Counted from the stretch's first letter, positions 29,101 to 37,450 are shown. The stretch is DNA of 64,000 bases from Streptomyces sp. BK340 (GCF_007827595.1 NZ_VISR01000032.1:62001-126000), one strand, 5' to 3'. Numbers and translations are program-made. The notes: a model not told the origin generated them from the letters alone.

Positions 29101-30366
29101 ATGCTGAAGCCAAGGACACCGGGCACCGCGGCCCGGGCAGCGGGGACGGCCGCCGCGGTGGTCCTCACCGCGACGACCACGGTGGTCGCCCTCCCGGCCT
29201 CCCCGGCCCGGGCGGACGACGGCCAGTGCACGTTCCCGTCGAAGAACTACGCGGGCCGGCCGTGGGCGCTGCAGCGCGTCAACCTGGACGCGCTGTGGGC
29301 GCAGTCGACGGGCAAAGGCGTCCGGGTGGCGGTGATCGACACCGGTGTGGACATCAAGAACTCGCAGCTCACCGAGGCCGTTGACGGGTCGAGGGGCAAG
29401 AATCTGCTGCCGCCCAAGAACGCCAAGGGCGAGAAGATCGACCGCGGCAACAACTCGGGCACCACGGACACGGTCGGCCACGGCACGCGCGTGGCCGGCA
29501 TCATCGCGGCCCGCCCCGGCAGGGGAACGGGCTTCGTGGGCCTGGCCCCGGAGGCGACGATCATCCCGATCAAGCAGAACGACGCCGAGGGCGACGGCAC
29601 GGCGGTCACCCTGGCCTCGGCGATCCGCTACGCGGTGCAGGCGGGCGCGAAAGTCATCAACATCTCCCAGGACACGGCCAACGCGGTCGAGCCGGACTCG
29701 CGTCTGAAGGAGGCCGTCGACTTCGCCCTGATCCACAAGGTCGTGGTCGTGGCGTCGGCCGGCAACGACGGTCTGGGCGGCAACGTCAAGCGGACCTACC
29801 CGGCGTCGTACAAGGGCGTCCTGGCGGTGGGGGCGTCCGACCGCAACAACGAACGGGCCGCCTTCTCACAGTCGGGAGATTTCGTGGGGGTCTCGGCTCC
29901 CGGTGTCGACATGATCTCCACGGTTCCGGGCGGCGGCCACTGCTCGGACAACGGCACGAGCTTCTCGGCGCCGTATGTGGCGGGCGTGGCGGCCCTGTTG
30001 AAGGCCAAGTACCCCGACTGGACGGCCCAGGAGGTCGCCGCCCAGATCGAGCAGACCGCGGAACGCTCGATCCCGGGGCAGGACCGGCTGGTGGGCTGGG
30101 GGGTGGTGGACCCGGTGAAGGCGTTGACCGAGGTGGATCCGGCACACCCCGTCGAGTCACCGAAACCCGAGGACGGCGTCGCCAAGGGCGAGGCCCCCTC
30201 GGTCACGCCCCTGCACTTCGGCGAGACCGCGGACGAACGCAACTCCCGTATGGCGACGTACGTGGTGGTGGCGGGCCTGGTCGTGGTGGCGGGGCTGAGC
30301 GGTACGGCCGTGGCGGTACGGGACGGACGCCGCAGGCGCGTGGGGCAGCGGCCGGGCGGCCGGTGA
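29101..30366 (+). CDS. mycP: Mycosin, subtilisin-like ESX protease MycP
   Basis: A 421-residue exported S8 protease. A signal peptide ends near residue 38 (LPASPARA|DD). The catalytic triad is intact: Asp80 in VAVIDTGVD, His127 in GHGTRVAGI and Ser287 in GTSFSAPYVAG. A C-terminal membrane helix ('YVVVAGLVVVAGLSGTAVAV') and a basic tail anchor it. Mycosins stabilise the EccBCDE complex and process some substrates. It directly follows eccB. The converging gene stops 25 bases downstream. Confidence 0.93.
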   Translation: MLKPRTPGTAARAAGTAAAVVLTATTTVVALPASPARADDGQCTFPSKNYAGRPWALQRVNLDALWAQSTGKGVRVAVIDTGVDIKNSQLTEAVDGSRGKNLLPPKNAKGEKIDRGNNSGTTDTVGHGTRVAGIIAARPGRGTGFVGLAPEATIIPIKQNDAEGDGTAVTLASAIRYAVQAGAKVINISQDTANAVEPDSRLKEAVDFALIHKVVVVASAGNDGLGGNVKRTYPASYKGVLAVGASDRNNERAAFSQSGDFVGVSAPGVDMISTVPGGGHCSDNGTSFSAPYVAGVAALLKAKYPDWTAQEVAAQIEQTAERSIPGQDRLVGWGVVDPVKALTEVDPAHPVESPKPEDGVAKGEAPSVTPLHFGETADERNSRMATYVVVAGLVVVAGLSGTAVAVRDGRRRRVGQRPGGR

Positions 30367-30390
30367 CGCGTAGCGAGGGGGTGCTGCGGC

Positions 30391-30903
30391 TCACAGCTTG
30401 CCGAAGACCACTCCCCGCCAGGTCCAGCCCGACCTGAGGACGGTGTCGCGCAGCGGCTCGCGCAGCTGCGCGCTGTCGAAGCTGAAGGTCTGCGTCGTCT
30501 CGAGTCGGCCGCTTTCCCCGCGTCCGACGGTCCACCGGCGGCTGACGGTCCGGCTCGGCCCGCGCGTGTACTCCGACGTCCTCTGGAGCGTCGTCGACGT
30601 CCCGACCCGGCCGACCTCCCACTGCTCCTCGAGAGCGCGCACCTCGTGCTCCTTGTGGTCCAGCCGCATCCGGATCCGCACCGCGTGACTGACCTGGGAC
30701 TGGACGAAGATGTGCTGCCAGGCGGGCTCCGTCAGCCGCCACTCCGCCAGCAGGTCGCACTGTTCACCGCCGCCGTAACGGATGACGTACGCGACATCGG
30801 GCTGATTGAGTCCGAGCAGCGCCGTCCGCAGTTCCTCTCCCGGGACCGGTGAAACTCCCTCCGGGGGATGCCGGGTGCCGGTGAGTTTGTCGAAGAGTCC
30901 CAT
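30391..30903 (-). CDS. Hypothetical protein at the end of ESX cassette A
   Basis: A 170-residue protein I do not recognise. It has no signal or membrane helix. It begins 'MGLFDKLTGTRHPPEGVSPV' and is rich in Arg, Trp and Thr with beta-type patterns ('GRLETTQTFSFDSAQLREPL', 'SGWTWRGVVFGKL'). It is the last of the minus-strand genes 33382-30391 and lies 60 bases after the LpqN-like gene. Position suggests a role with the neighbouring secreted protein, such as immunity or chaperone; nothing in its sequence proves it. Cassette B has no obvious homologue. Confidence 0.7.
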   Translation of the reverse strand: MGLFDKLTGTRHPPEGVSPVPGEELRTALLGLNQPDVAYVIRYGGGEQCDLLAEWRLTEPAWQHIFVQSQVSHAVRIRMRLDHKEHEVRALEEQWEVGRVGTSTTLQRTSEYTRGPSRTVSRRWTVGRGESGRLETTQTFSFDSAQLREPLRDTVLRSGWTWRGVVFGKL

Positions 30904-30963
30904 GGGGCCAACCTACGAAGGCCGGGTCCGCCGGCACAACCTTCGCCGGCTCCGCGCAGGCCG

Positions 30964-31461
30964 CTACGGCGTCGGACCCTCGCCCGGCCGGACGGTGCGC
31001 ACCAGTTCCCGGAAGTCCTCCAGCAGGGCGGGGTGCTGCGACGCGGTGGTGGTGAGCATCAGCCGGATCACCACCCGCCGGTGCGGATCGTCGACGTCGA
31101 GCACGGACAGGTACACCTGGGACTGCACGAGGTCCCGGCTCCTCCCGCCGGCGACGACCGAGAAGGCCAGGGTCTGGGTGAGGCCCGGCGCGTCCACGGA
31201 GCCGGTCTCACGGCGGTCGGTGACCATGACCGAGGCGACGGCCTCGTCCATGTGCCCCACCGATTCGTCGGCGATCTCGGACAGCGTCGCGGCGTCGGGG
31301 CGGTACGCGCCGTCGACGGTGATGTTCGCGGTGAAGCCGGCGTCCGACGGCAGACGGACCGCGACGAACGCCGCGCCGGGCGCGCCGACCTCGTCCGGCG
31401 GCGCGGATCGCCAGCCGTGCGGCAGATCGAAGTGGAGCGGGATCGGCAGGGTCGTCGACAT
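30964..31461 (-). CDS. LpqN/Mog1/DUF1795-like protein, cassette A
   Basis: 165 residues with 'LPHGWRSAPPDEVGAPGAAFVAV', 'GFTANITVDG' and 'LVQSQVYLSVLD..RRVVIRLMLTTTASQ...DFRELVRTVRP'. It is a clear paralogue of the product of 35877-36392, which shares all three blocks. The pattern resembles the PsbP/Mog1 fold seen in LpqN and DUF1795 proteins; DUF1795 (Eag) proteins are chaperones of type VI effectors. No signal peptide, so cytoplasmic. It is directly downstream of the large Ala/Gly-repeat protein, which makes a dedicated chaperone role the simplest inference. Confidence 0.72.
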   Translation of the reverse strand: MSTTLPIPLHFDLPHGWRSAPPDEVGAPGAAFVAVRLPSDAGFTANITVDGAYRPDAATLSEIADESVGHMDEAVASVMVTDRRETGSVDAPGLTQTLAFSVVAGGRSRDLVQSQVYLSVLDVDDPHRRVVIRLMLTTTASQHPALLEDFRELVRTVRPGEGPTP

Positions 31462-31539
31462 CGAGGTTTCCTTCCTACGACGGCACTCCCGTGACGGTGG
31501 GCCTCGGGAGTGCCGGTTCAGAGCCGGTTGGCGAGGGGG

Positions 31540-32865
31540 TCAGAACACACTGGTGATCGCGTTCCCCAACGAACTCACGCCATCCCCGACGGCATCGGCC
31601 AGGTCCCCCGCGGTGTGGGCGACCTTGCCCGGGTCGACGCTGAAGTTGACGCCCACCTCACCGCCGAGGGCGGGGGAGAGGCCCACCTTGGTGCTGAACT
31701 CCCAGGCGCCTTGCTGGTTCTTGCCGAAGTCCAGGCTCGCCTCGGCACCGGGGCCGGCCCAGCCCTCGGCGGAGAAGCCCGCCGAGACGCCTCCGACGTC
31801 CGCGCCGATCTCGCCTCCGCCCTTGGCGCCCGCGAAGGCCTCGCCACCCACGTGCACGCCTTCCTTGCTCACTCCGGCGTCGACGCCTGCCTCGGCACCC
31901 ACCATGCCCTCGGCCTTCGCGGAGACGCCGGCCGGGCCGAGGCTGACGCCGCCCTCGGCCGAGCCCTCACCTCCCGCGAAGGCGCTCGCGTTCCCCTCGA
32001 CGCCGTCCTGGGAGACGCCGCCCTCGACGGAGGCCTTGGCGCCCGAGTAGGCCTCGGCCTTTCCGTCGAGCTTCCACGGCCCTCTGGTGAGCGAGCCCTC
32101 GGCGCTCGCGCTGCCGAGGTCGGCGTGCGCCTCCGCCTCGCCGAGTTTGCCGGATCCGAAGTCGGGTCCCTCGGCACTCGCCCCGGCACCGGGGCCGGAC
32201 GTCTCGGTCTTGCCCTCGGACTTCCACCCGTCGGGCTTGGTCCGGGCGGCCTCGCGCCTGGCCTCGTCCTCGTACGTCTTGAGGTCGCCGTGGGCTCGGC
32301 TGTTGAAGCCCGTGAGCGTGCCGTCACTGAGGTCGGAGTCGATCACCACCCGGGTGAGGGCGTTCTCGACCTCGCTGTCGGTGTCGCACATCTCCTTCAC
32401 GAGCCGGTTGATCTCCGCCTGCCAGGAGGCCTTGGCCTTGCCCACGGACTCCTGGTAGTCGGGGTCATGGTGCAGGGCGGTGCGTTCGCCCTCGCTCAAC
32501 TTCGTGGTGTCGTAGGAGACCACGCCTCCCTCCGACACCGCCATGCCGGCCTTGACGGCGTCCGCGCGGGCTGACTCCAGCTTCTTGCGGATGTTCGTGA
32601 AGTCCGTGTGCGCCTCGCGCAGCAGTGAGGCCACCGCCTTGGCCTCGACCTGGGCGGCCTGGAACTGCTTGAGCGTGACGTTGAAGCGTCCATTGGCGGC
32701 GTCCGCGCTCTGCCCGGACCAGCCCGGTCCCAGGGTGATGCCGCATACGTCCCGCTGGTACGCGAGCTCCTGCTTGTGGAACTCCTTCGCCATCCCGTCC
32801 CAGCGGTCTGCGGCCGTCGTGAGCGCGGACAGGTCGGTCGTCATGATCTCGTGATAAGTCGGCAT
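31540..32865 (-). CDS. Large WXG-type putative ESX substrate with Ala/Gly-repeat domain, cassette A
   Basis: 441 residues. The N-terminal 225 residues are helical and include 'GWSGQSADAANGRF' (W49-S-G51), a WXG-like turn. From about residue 230 to 425 small residues alternate ('EAYSGAKASVEGGVS', 'GVHVGGEAFAGAKGGGEIGADV'), a pattern compatible with stacked or amphipathic beta strands. It ends '...GVNFSVDPGKVAHTAGDLADAVG', shared with the product of 34572-35843. No signal peptide, as expected for an ESX substrate. The protein is likely secreted; pore-forming, structural or toxic roles are all possible and unproven. Confidence 0.75.
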   Translation of the reverse strand: MPTYHEIMTTDLSALTTAADRWDGMAKEFHKQELAYQRDVCGITLGPGWSGQSADAANGRFNVTLKQFQAAQVEAKAVASLLREAHTDFTNIRKKLESARADAVKAGMAVSEGGVVSYDTTKLSEGERTALHHDPDYQESVGKAKASWQAEINRLVKEMCDTDSEVENALTRVVIDSDLSDGTLTGFNSRAHGDLKTYEDEARREAARTKPDGWKSEGKTETSGPGAGASAEGPDFGSGKLGEAEAHADLGSASAEGSLTRGPWKLDGKAEAYSGAKASVEGGVSQDGVEGNASAFAGGEGSAEGGVSLGPAGVSAKAEGMVGAEAGVDAGVSKEGVHVGGEAFAGAKGGGEIGADVGGVSAGFSAEGWAGPGAEASLDFGKNQQGAWEFSTKVGLSPALGGEVGVNFSVDPGKVAHTAGDLADAVGDGVSSLGNAITSVF

Positions 32866-32941
32866 GGGATCCCCGTTGTCATTCCCGTAGCGGACTGCTG
32901 GTTGAGAGGTGGCTCAGGACTGAGCCCGTGGTGCGGCCCGG

Positions 32942-33382
32942 TCAGTAGCCGTTGATCACCGACACCGAGTTCGAGTTCGACCCCACCTGGAAGTCCGTGG
33001 TCTGCAAAGTGGTGTTGGCGTTGCGCAGGGCCGTCTTGTCCGAGGAGAGCATGTTCATCAGGCTCTTCACCTGCTCGCCCCAGGAGGCATGCGCCTTCTT
33101 CAGTGCCCCGGACGTGTGCCATCCGTCACGGAAGGCCGTGACTGCCGTGCTGGTCTCCGTGTCCGCGTAGTCGCCGGCCTTACGGGTGTCGGGCTCGATG
33201 TGCTGCTCGATGGCGTTGGCCGCGGTCTGCTTCTGGGCCGGTGTGGAGACCAGCTTCTGACCCCCGATCAGCCCCGGTGCGGCGGGGGAACCCCCGGCGT
33301 CGCCCGGCACTTGGTTCAGCCGCATACCGACAGGCTGTGCAGCGCCGTCGCTTCCCGACTGCGCCTGTTCCGCCCCTGACAT
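32942..33382 (-). CDS. Small WXG-like helical protein, cassette A
   Basis: 146 residues. After a Gly/Pro-rich N-terminus the C-terminal 90 residues form two predicted helices around 'FRDGWHTSGALKKAHASWGE' and '...MLSSDKTALRNANTTLQTTD', resembling WXG100-type partners. ATG 33380-33382 has GGAGGG eight bases upstream. It is the first gene of the minus-strand cassette and may pair with the next gene's N-terminal domain as WXG100 heterodimers do. No close similarity to its counterpart in cassette B beyond helical character. Confidence 0.65.
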   Translation of the reverse strand: MSGAEQAQSGSDGAAQPVGMRLNQVPGDAGGSPAAPGLIGGQKLVSTPAQKQTAANAIEQHIEPDTRKAGDYADTETSTAVTAFRDGWHTSGALKKAHASWGEQVKSLMNMLSSDKTALRNANTTLQTTDFQVGSNSNSVSVINGY

Positions 33383-33516
33383 GAGTTCTGCCCTCCCTGT
33401 CTGCCGCCGTACGGTGCCGGCGGCGCGGGTACCCCCGTTGCAGCGAACGGGTCGTACCGTAGCGCCTTCATGCCTTCGGCTACGTAAAATCCTCCTCAAA
33501 CGGCCCTGGACGCCGG

Positions 33517-33873
33517 TCAGTTCGGAGCAGGAGAAGCCTTGTCGTCGGCCTTGAAGTCGTAGTGGATCCGGTTTCCACTGACGGAGGTGACCTTGACCGT
33601 CACACCCAAGGTGCTGCCGTCGTTCGCGGTCAGCTTGCAGCGCGTGGTGGTGCCGACCTTGCCGACGAGGTCCTCGGGGCAGGAAACACGCGGCTTGGGC
33701 TGATTTGTGGCGGCGGCGAGCTTTTCGGAGAGCGTGCTGGAAAGCTTGTCCGCGGACAGCTTCGGCGGGGTGGACTTCTTGACCTCGACAGATGCCGAGC
33801 AGCCCAGCAGCAGCGCGCCGGCCGCTGTGGCCGCGAGGATCGAAACAGCGGTGGTCATCCGGGTTTTGAGCAT
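33517..33873 (-). CDS. DUF4333 lipoprotein
   Basis: 118 residues with a signal peptide and lipobox LLGC (Cys at about residue 25). The mature part has 'VSCPEDLVGKVGTTTRCKLTANDGSTLGVTVKVTSV', the DUF4333 signature with two Cys likely bonded. Function of the family is unknown; it is common in actinobacterial cell envelopes. It lies between the two ESX cassettes and may be part of the cassette A transcript. Confidence 0.82.
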   Translation of the reverse strand: MLKTRMTTAVSILAATAAGALLLGCSASVEVKKSTPPKLSADKLSSTLSEKLAAATNQPKPRVSCPEDLVGKVGTTTRCKLTANDGSTLGVTVKVTSVSGNRIHYDFKADDKASPAPN

Positions 33874-34232
33874 TGTGTACTCCGGGTCGGCTGGTTATGG
33901 CAAGAAGACCCGGACAGCGTACTTGGCAGGGTGCTGCGGGCATGACGAAGGGTGCCAGGCCATTAACGGGCCGTGTGGAACCCGGAATGCGCGCACTCTC
34001 CATGTCTCCTTCACCGCAGCCACGGAAATCTTCATTTCCTCCATGAGGTGAGGTCGGTCGCCTTCCCGTCGTGCCGACCGGAAGGCGAGGCCCGGGTGAT
34101 GTGCTCGACGGCAGGAGTCGTGTGGGCGCGGTGACCCCGACATTTATGGCTTGATATTGGTGCTAACGTGAGCGCCCCGACCGCCAAGGCGCTTGTGTGC
34201 AGCTGGGGTTGAAAGAAGAGGGATGGGATTTC
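33874..34232. other. Divergent intergenic region between the two ESX cassettes
   Basis: A 359-base region of lower G+C than its flanks. It separates the minus-strand lipoprotein gene and cassette A from the plus-strand cassette B and must hold promoters for both sides. A CTAACGT segment at about 34163 could be a -10 box for cassette B; no matching -35 was found. No gene seen. Confidence 0.4.
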
Positions 34233-34547
34233 GTGACGGCCGATCTGGGAGTGGAGCCGGGGGTCCTCAAGAAGGGCGCTTCGGACATTCTGGAATGTCT
34301 GACGCCCGTTCAGAAGGTGGACCTGAAGAGTTTGGCCGAACAGGGTTCCGCGATCGGAGACGACTCGGCGGCCGAGGCGCTGGTCACGTTCTGCGGCACC
34401 TGGGAGCTGGGGGCCGAGTTCCTCGCCGACTGCGCGGCCTCCCTGGCGGAGGGCCTGAACTCGGCCAACAACAACTTCACGGAGACGGACCAGGCCATCC
34501 GTGACGCGGTGAATTCGGTCAAGTCGGACTTGAATGAGAAAAACTGA
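34233..34547 (+). CDS. Small WXG-like helical protein, cassette B
   Basis: 104 residues, all helical, with 'LVTFCGTWELGAEFLADCAASLAEGLNSANNNF' around a W-x-x-G turn and a charged C-terminal helix. The shape fits ESX-secreted small proteins. GTG 34233 is chosen for the AAGAGGGATGG ribosome site just ahead; GTG 34197 is in frame and possible. Its stop lies 25 bases before the large protein of the same cassette, arguing for co-expression and pairing. Confidence 0.68.
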   Translation: MTADLGVEPGVLKKGASDILECLTPVQKVDLKSLAEQGSAIGDDSAAEALVTFCGTWELGAEFLADCAASLAEGLNSANNNFTETDQAIRDAVNSVKSDLNEKN

Positions 34548-34571
34548 ATCAGAGACGGGGAATCCGAATCC

Positions 34572-35843
34572 ATGGCAACCGAGCTGGGGTCGACGACCGA
34601 CCCCAAGGAGCTCATCCCGGGTGACGCCGGAAAGCTGACCGAGCTCGCCTCCACCCTCACCGGCTGGTCCAAGAAATTCGACAAGATCGGCGACGGCCTG
34701 CGCGATCTGAAGATCACGGGCTGGAAGGGCGAGGCCAGCGACGTCTTCTGGCCCACGCTGTCCACGGAGAAGTCCAACTGGTACCTCGCGGCCGACGCGA
34801 TGTCCGGCGCGGCCGACGCCGTCACCTCGTACTCCTCCACGCTGGGATGGGCCCAGAAGCAGGCCTCGACGGCGATCGAGCAGTGGAAGTCCGGGGACCA
34901 CGACGCGGCACAGACGACGCTGAGCGCCGCGCGCAAGCAACTCAAGCCCGAGCTCGAGAAGCTGACGAAGAAGCTCGACGACCTCGCCGGCGGTGCGGCA
35001 CACAGTCCCGGCTGGCTGGCGAATGCCAGGCAGCGGGTCGACGACTGGAAGTGGATCCAGGACCACAGCGTGGGCAAGACGACCCAGAACCGGTGGAAGC
35101 TGGAGACCGAGCGCTGGCTCCCGAAGGGCGACGGCCACTACCGCGCCGACAAGGTCTGGGGCAAGGACGAGGACGGCAACTGGTTCATCCGGGACAAGCC
35201 CGCGCCGACCGCGGACGAGGAGGACGGGACCACCCCCGGCAAGAAGACCAACCTGACCGTCAAGCTCGCCGAGTGGCAGGGCGGTGCCAACGTCTGGTCG
35301 GCGGGCGCGAACGGTGAGACGTCCTTCGCGGGTGACGGCAAGCTGAAGGGTTCGGCCGGCATATCCGCGCTCGGTGTCGACGGGTCCGCCGCCGCGAGCA
35401 TCACCAACGGAAGGCTCCAGGCGGGCCTGTCGGGAAGCGCGTACCTCGCCCAGGCCTCCGTCGGCGGCAGTGCCGAGTACGGCTACGCGGCGGCCCAGGC
35501 CGAGGGCAAGGCCTACGCGGGTGCCGAGGCATCCGCGAACGTGGGCGTCGGCAAGGACGGCGTACATGCCGGCGCCGAGGCGTTCGCCGGCGCCAAGGCC
35601 ACCGGCTCGGTCTCCGGCGACGTCGCCGGCGTCGGTGCCGGTGTCGGCGGCGAGGCGTGGGCGGGGGCCGGCGCGTCCGCCGGCGCCGACCTGGGCATGA
35701 AGGACGGCAAGTTCACCATCGGCGGCGAGGTCGGAGTCGGCCTCGGCATCGGCGGCAAGGTCTCCTTCGACGTCACCGTCGATCCGCACAAGGTCGTCGA
35801 CTCGCTCGGTGACGCCGCCGACGCGATCGGTGACTGGTTCTAA
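34572..35843 (+). CDS. Large WXG-type putative ESX substrate with Ala/Gly-repeat domain, cassette B
   Basis: 423 residues. The helical N-terminus has 'ITGWKGEASDVFWPTL' (W51-K-G53) followed by long amphipathic helices to about residue 150. A middle segment with several Trp links to an Ala/Gly repeat domain at about 227-400 ('GKAYAGAEASANVGVG', 'GVHAGAEAFAGAKATG'). It ends '...VSFDVTVDPHKVVDSLGDAADAIG'. The C-terminal half is homologous to that of the cassette A protein. No signal peptide or membrane helix. A secreted effector or surface protein is inferred. Confidence 0.75.
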   Translation: MATELGSTTDPKELIPGDAGKLTELASTLTGWSKKFDKIGDGLRDLKITGWKGEASDVFWPTLSTEKSNWYLAADAMSGAADAVTSYSSTLGWAQKQASTAIEQWKSGDHDAAQTTLSAARKQLKPELEKLTKKLDDLAGGAAHSPGWLANARQRVDDWKWIQDHSVGKTTQNRWKLETERWLPKGDGHYRADKVWGKDEDGNWFIRDKPAPTADEEDGTTPGKKTNLTVKLAEWQGGANVWSAGANGETSFAGDGKLKGSAGISALGVDGSAAASITNGRLQAGLSGSAYLAQASVGGSAEYGYAAAQAEGKAYAGAEASANVGVGKDGVHAGAEAFAGAKATGSVSGDVAGVGAGVGGEAWAGAGASAGADLGMKDGKFTIGGEVGVGLGIGGKVSFDVTVDPHKVVDSLGDAADAIGDWF

Positions 35844-35876
35844 GCTGAACCGACGCTCATCAAGGAAGGGAGCATC

Positions 35877-36392
35877 ATGGCGGCCACGCTGCCGGTCAAG
35901 ATCTCGTTCTCGTTGCCGGAGGGCTGGCAGGCGGCACCGCCGGACGAGGTGGGAGCACCCGGCGCCGCTTTCGTCGCGCTCCATCCCGCCTCCATCGACG
36001 GAGGGTTCACGGCGAACATCACCATCGCCGGACGGATGCGCAACGACAGCGCCACCATGTGGCAGATCGCCGACGAGTCGGTGCACCGGCTCGAACCGGC
36101 GGGAACCGTGGAGGTCGTCAAGAAGGCCGAAGTGGGGACCCCGGACATCCCGGGTCTGACGGACGCCCCCGGAGTGATCCAGAACCTCCGCCTCCACACC
36201 ACCCTGAGGGGTGAGCCGCTGGAGCTGCTCCAGAGCCAGGTGTACCTCGGCATGGAGGACGTCGGCAACTCGGCGAAGCGCGCGGTGATCGAACTCGTCC
36301 TCACCGCGACGGAGAACCAGTTGGCCGAGGTGCTGGACGACTTCAAGGCCTTCCTGCGGACGGTGCGCCCGGCCGGGGAAGACTCCGACTGA
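35877..36392 (+). CDS. LpqN/Mog1/DUF1795-like protein, cassette B
   Basis: 171 residues, with 'LPEGWQAAPPDEVGAPGAAFVAL', 'GGFTANITIAG' and 'LLQSQVYLGMED..KRAVIELVLTATENQ...DFKAFLRTVRP'. It is the paralogue of the 30964-31461 product. ATG 35877 follows AAGGAAGGGAG. It lies 33 bases after the large repeat protein, the same order as in cassette A. Cytoplasmic by sequence; a chaperone or immunity role for its neighbour is inferred from the conserved pairing. Confidence 0.73.
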   Translation: MAATLPVKISFSLPEGWQAAPPDEVGAPGAAFVALHPASIDGGFTANITIAGRMRNDSATMWQIADESVHRLEPAGTVEVVKKAEVGTPDIPGLTDAPGVIQNLRLHTTLRGEPLELLQSQVYLGMEDVGNSAKRAVIELVLTATENQLAEVLDDFKAFLRTVRPAGEDSD

Positions 36393-36398
36393 ACGGCA

Positions 36399-36447
36399 GA
36401 GTGCCCGTTCTCCCGCGAACCTGCGGCTCTCGGTGGAACGGGCACTC
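36399..36447. terminator. Terminator between cassette B and the converging gene
   Basis: A perfect 12-bp stem (36399-36410 with 36436-36447) with a 25-base loop just past the cassette B stop. It sits between converging genes and is probably bidirectional. Confidence 0.65.
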
Positions 36448-36479
36448 CGACTGTTTCTCCGACCTGTGCTGACCTTTGC

Positions 36480-37193
36480 TCAGACGGCGCTCCAAGCCTG
36501 TTCCGGAATCCGGTCCAGGACGTCACACAGGTAGTTGAGCTTCTCGTCGACGGCCTGTGGAGTCAGAGGACCCCGGTACCACGTGAACAGTTCGTTCTCG
36601 CGCAGCTGGAGCGAGCCCTTCTCCTTGGGGTCGGTCACCAGATACGGCACCACCGTCTGGCTCAGAGCGCTGCGGACGAAATTCTCGTCCCGGGTGATGA
36701 CCCGGAAGTTCTGATCGAATTCCGGCACGCCGAGCTGCATCTTCGGCCTCCGGTCGAACAGCGTGTCCAGCACACTCGGGCGCAGTATCTGCACGAACGG
36801 TCCGGAACCGGGCGCCGCGACGATGAAGACCGACTCGATGTTGGGCTGCTTGTGCTCACCGGTGTCCGCGCCCGACTGGAGGTTCATGGAGCGGTACTCG
36901 AAGTACTTGAAGGAGCGGCCGCGGAACTCTCCCGTGGTGTAGTGCCAGGCTCGCAGATTGCTCCCTCGGCCAGGAAGGGGCCGCACACCACAATACTGAT
37001 CGATCTGCCCCTGCACGCGCTTCTGGTATGTCCACCCACGTTCCGGTGCGATCCGGGCAAGCTGCTCATAGCCCTCTCTGATCCGCGCGTCCTTCTTGCG
37101 CCCACGCGCCGACACCGTGAACACGAGGATGAACATTCCCGCGACGAAGGCGAACAACGACCACTTGATCAGTTCCCCGGCCCAATGCTCCAT
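36480..37193 (-). CDS. Membrane-anchored hypothetical protein
   Basis: 237 residues, not recognised. One N-terminal membrane helix ('WSLFAFVAGMFILVFTVSA', about 10-28) is followed by a basic patch and a cytoplasmic-looking soluble domain ('GYEQLARIAPERGWTYQKR', 'YTTGEFRGRSFKYFEYRSM', 'LSQTVVPYLVTDPKEKGSLQLRENELFTWYRG'), similar in style to DUF3137-like membrane proteins. ATG 37191-37193 has GGAG close upstream. It sits inside the ESX region but on the opposite strand from its neighbours, so co-regulation is uncertain. Confidence 0.72.
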   Translation of the reverse strand: MEHWAGELIKWSLFAFVAGMFILVFTVSARGRKKDARIREGYEQLARIAPERGWTYQKRVQGQIDQYCGVRPLPGRGSNLRAWHYTTGEFRGRSFKYFEYRSMNLQSGADTGEHKQPNIESVFIVAAPGSGPFVQILRPSVLDTLFDRRPKMQLGVPEFDQNFRVITRDENFVRSALSQTVVPYLVTDPKEKGSLQLRENELFTWYRGPLTPQAVDEKLNYLCDVLDRIPEQAWSAV

Positions 37194-37204
37194 GACTCCG
37201 ATTA

Positions 37205-37450
37205 TGTCGGACGGGAGTGAGGGGGGTGAACGGAGGCTTCCGTTTGATGCCGGGCACCTGGAGGCACGAGGTCGTGGGCGGCGGCGGCCTTCGCCACGGA
37301 ATCCCGGTGCTCGTAACTGACCTCCGACAAGCCGTACTTGGCCTGCTCGGCAAAGTGGCGCTGCCGTCGGGGTCGTGCGGAAGTCGGTTGAGAAGCCAGG
37401 GCAGTTGCCGCGGTGTCGCCACCGGGGTCGTGTAGAAGTTTGATGAAGAT
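37205..37450 (-). pseudogene. Possible frameshifted gene remnant
   Basis: On the minus strand two overlapping frames read like real protein in succession. The first has 'NFYTTPVATPRQLPWLLNRL' (about 37440-37370). A different frame then has 'AEQAKYGLSEVSYEHRDSVA' (about 37350-37290), ending before 37205. Codon third positions are G/C-rich in each frame only over its own part, which suggests one gene broken by a frameshift. No family recognised. It may be the remains of an accessory gene in the 556-base gap between 37193 and 37750. Confidence 0.3.

Noticed and set aside
32942..34003. 353-codon minus-strand frame that would join the cassette A small protein to upstream DNA
   Set aside because: The upstream part overlaps the DUF4333 lipoprotein gene on the same strand in another frame; ATG at 33382 has a good ribosome site.
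34233..36392. Cassette B read as a toxin with a recognised nuclease or deaminase tip
   Set aside because: No catalytic motif of known polymorphic toxins is visible at the C-terminus; only repeats and a short conserved ending.
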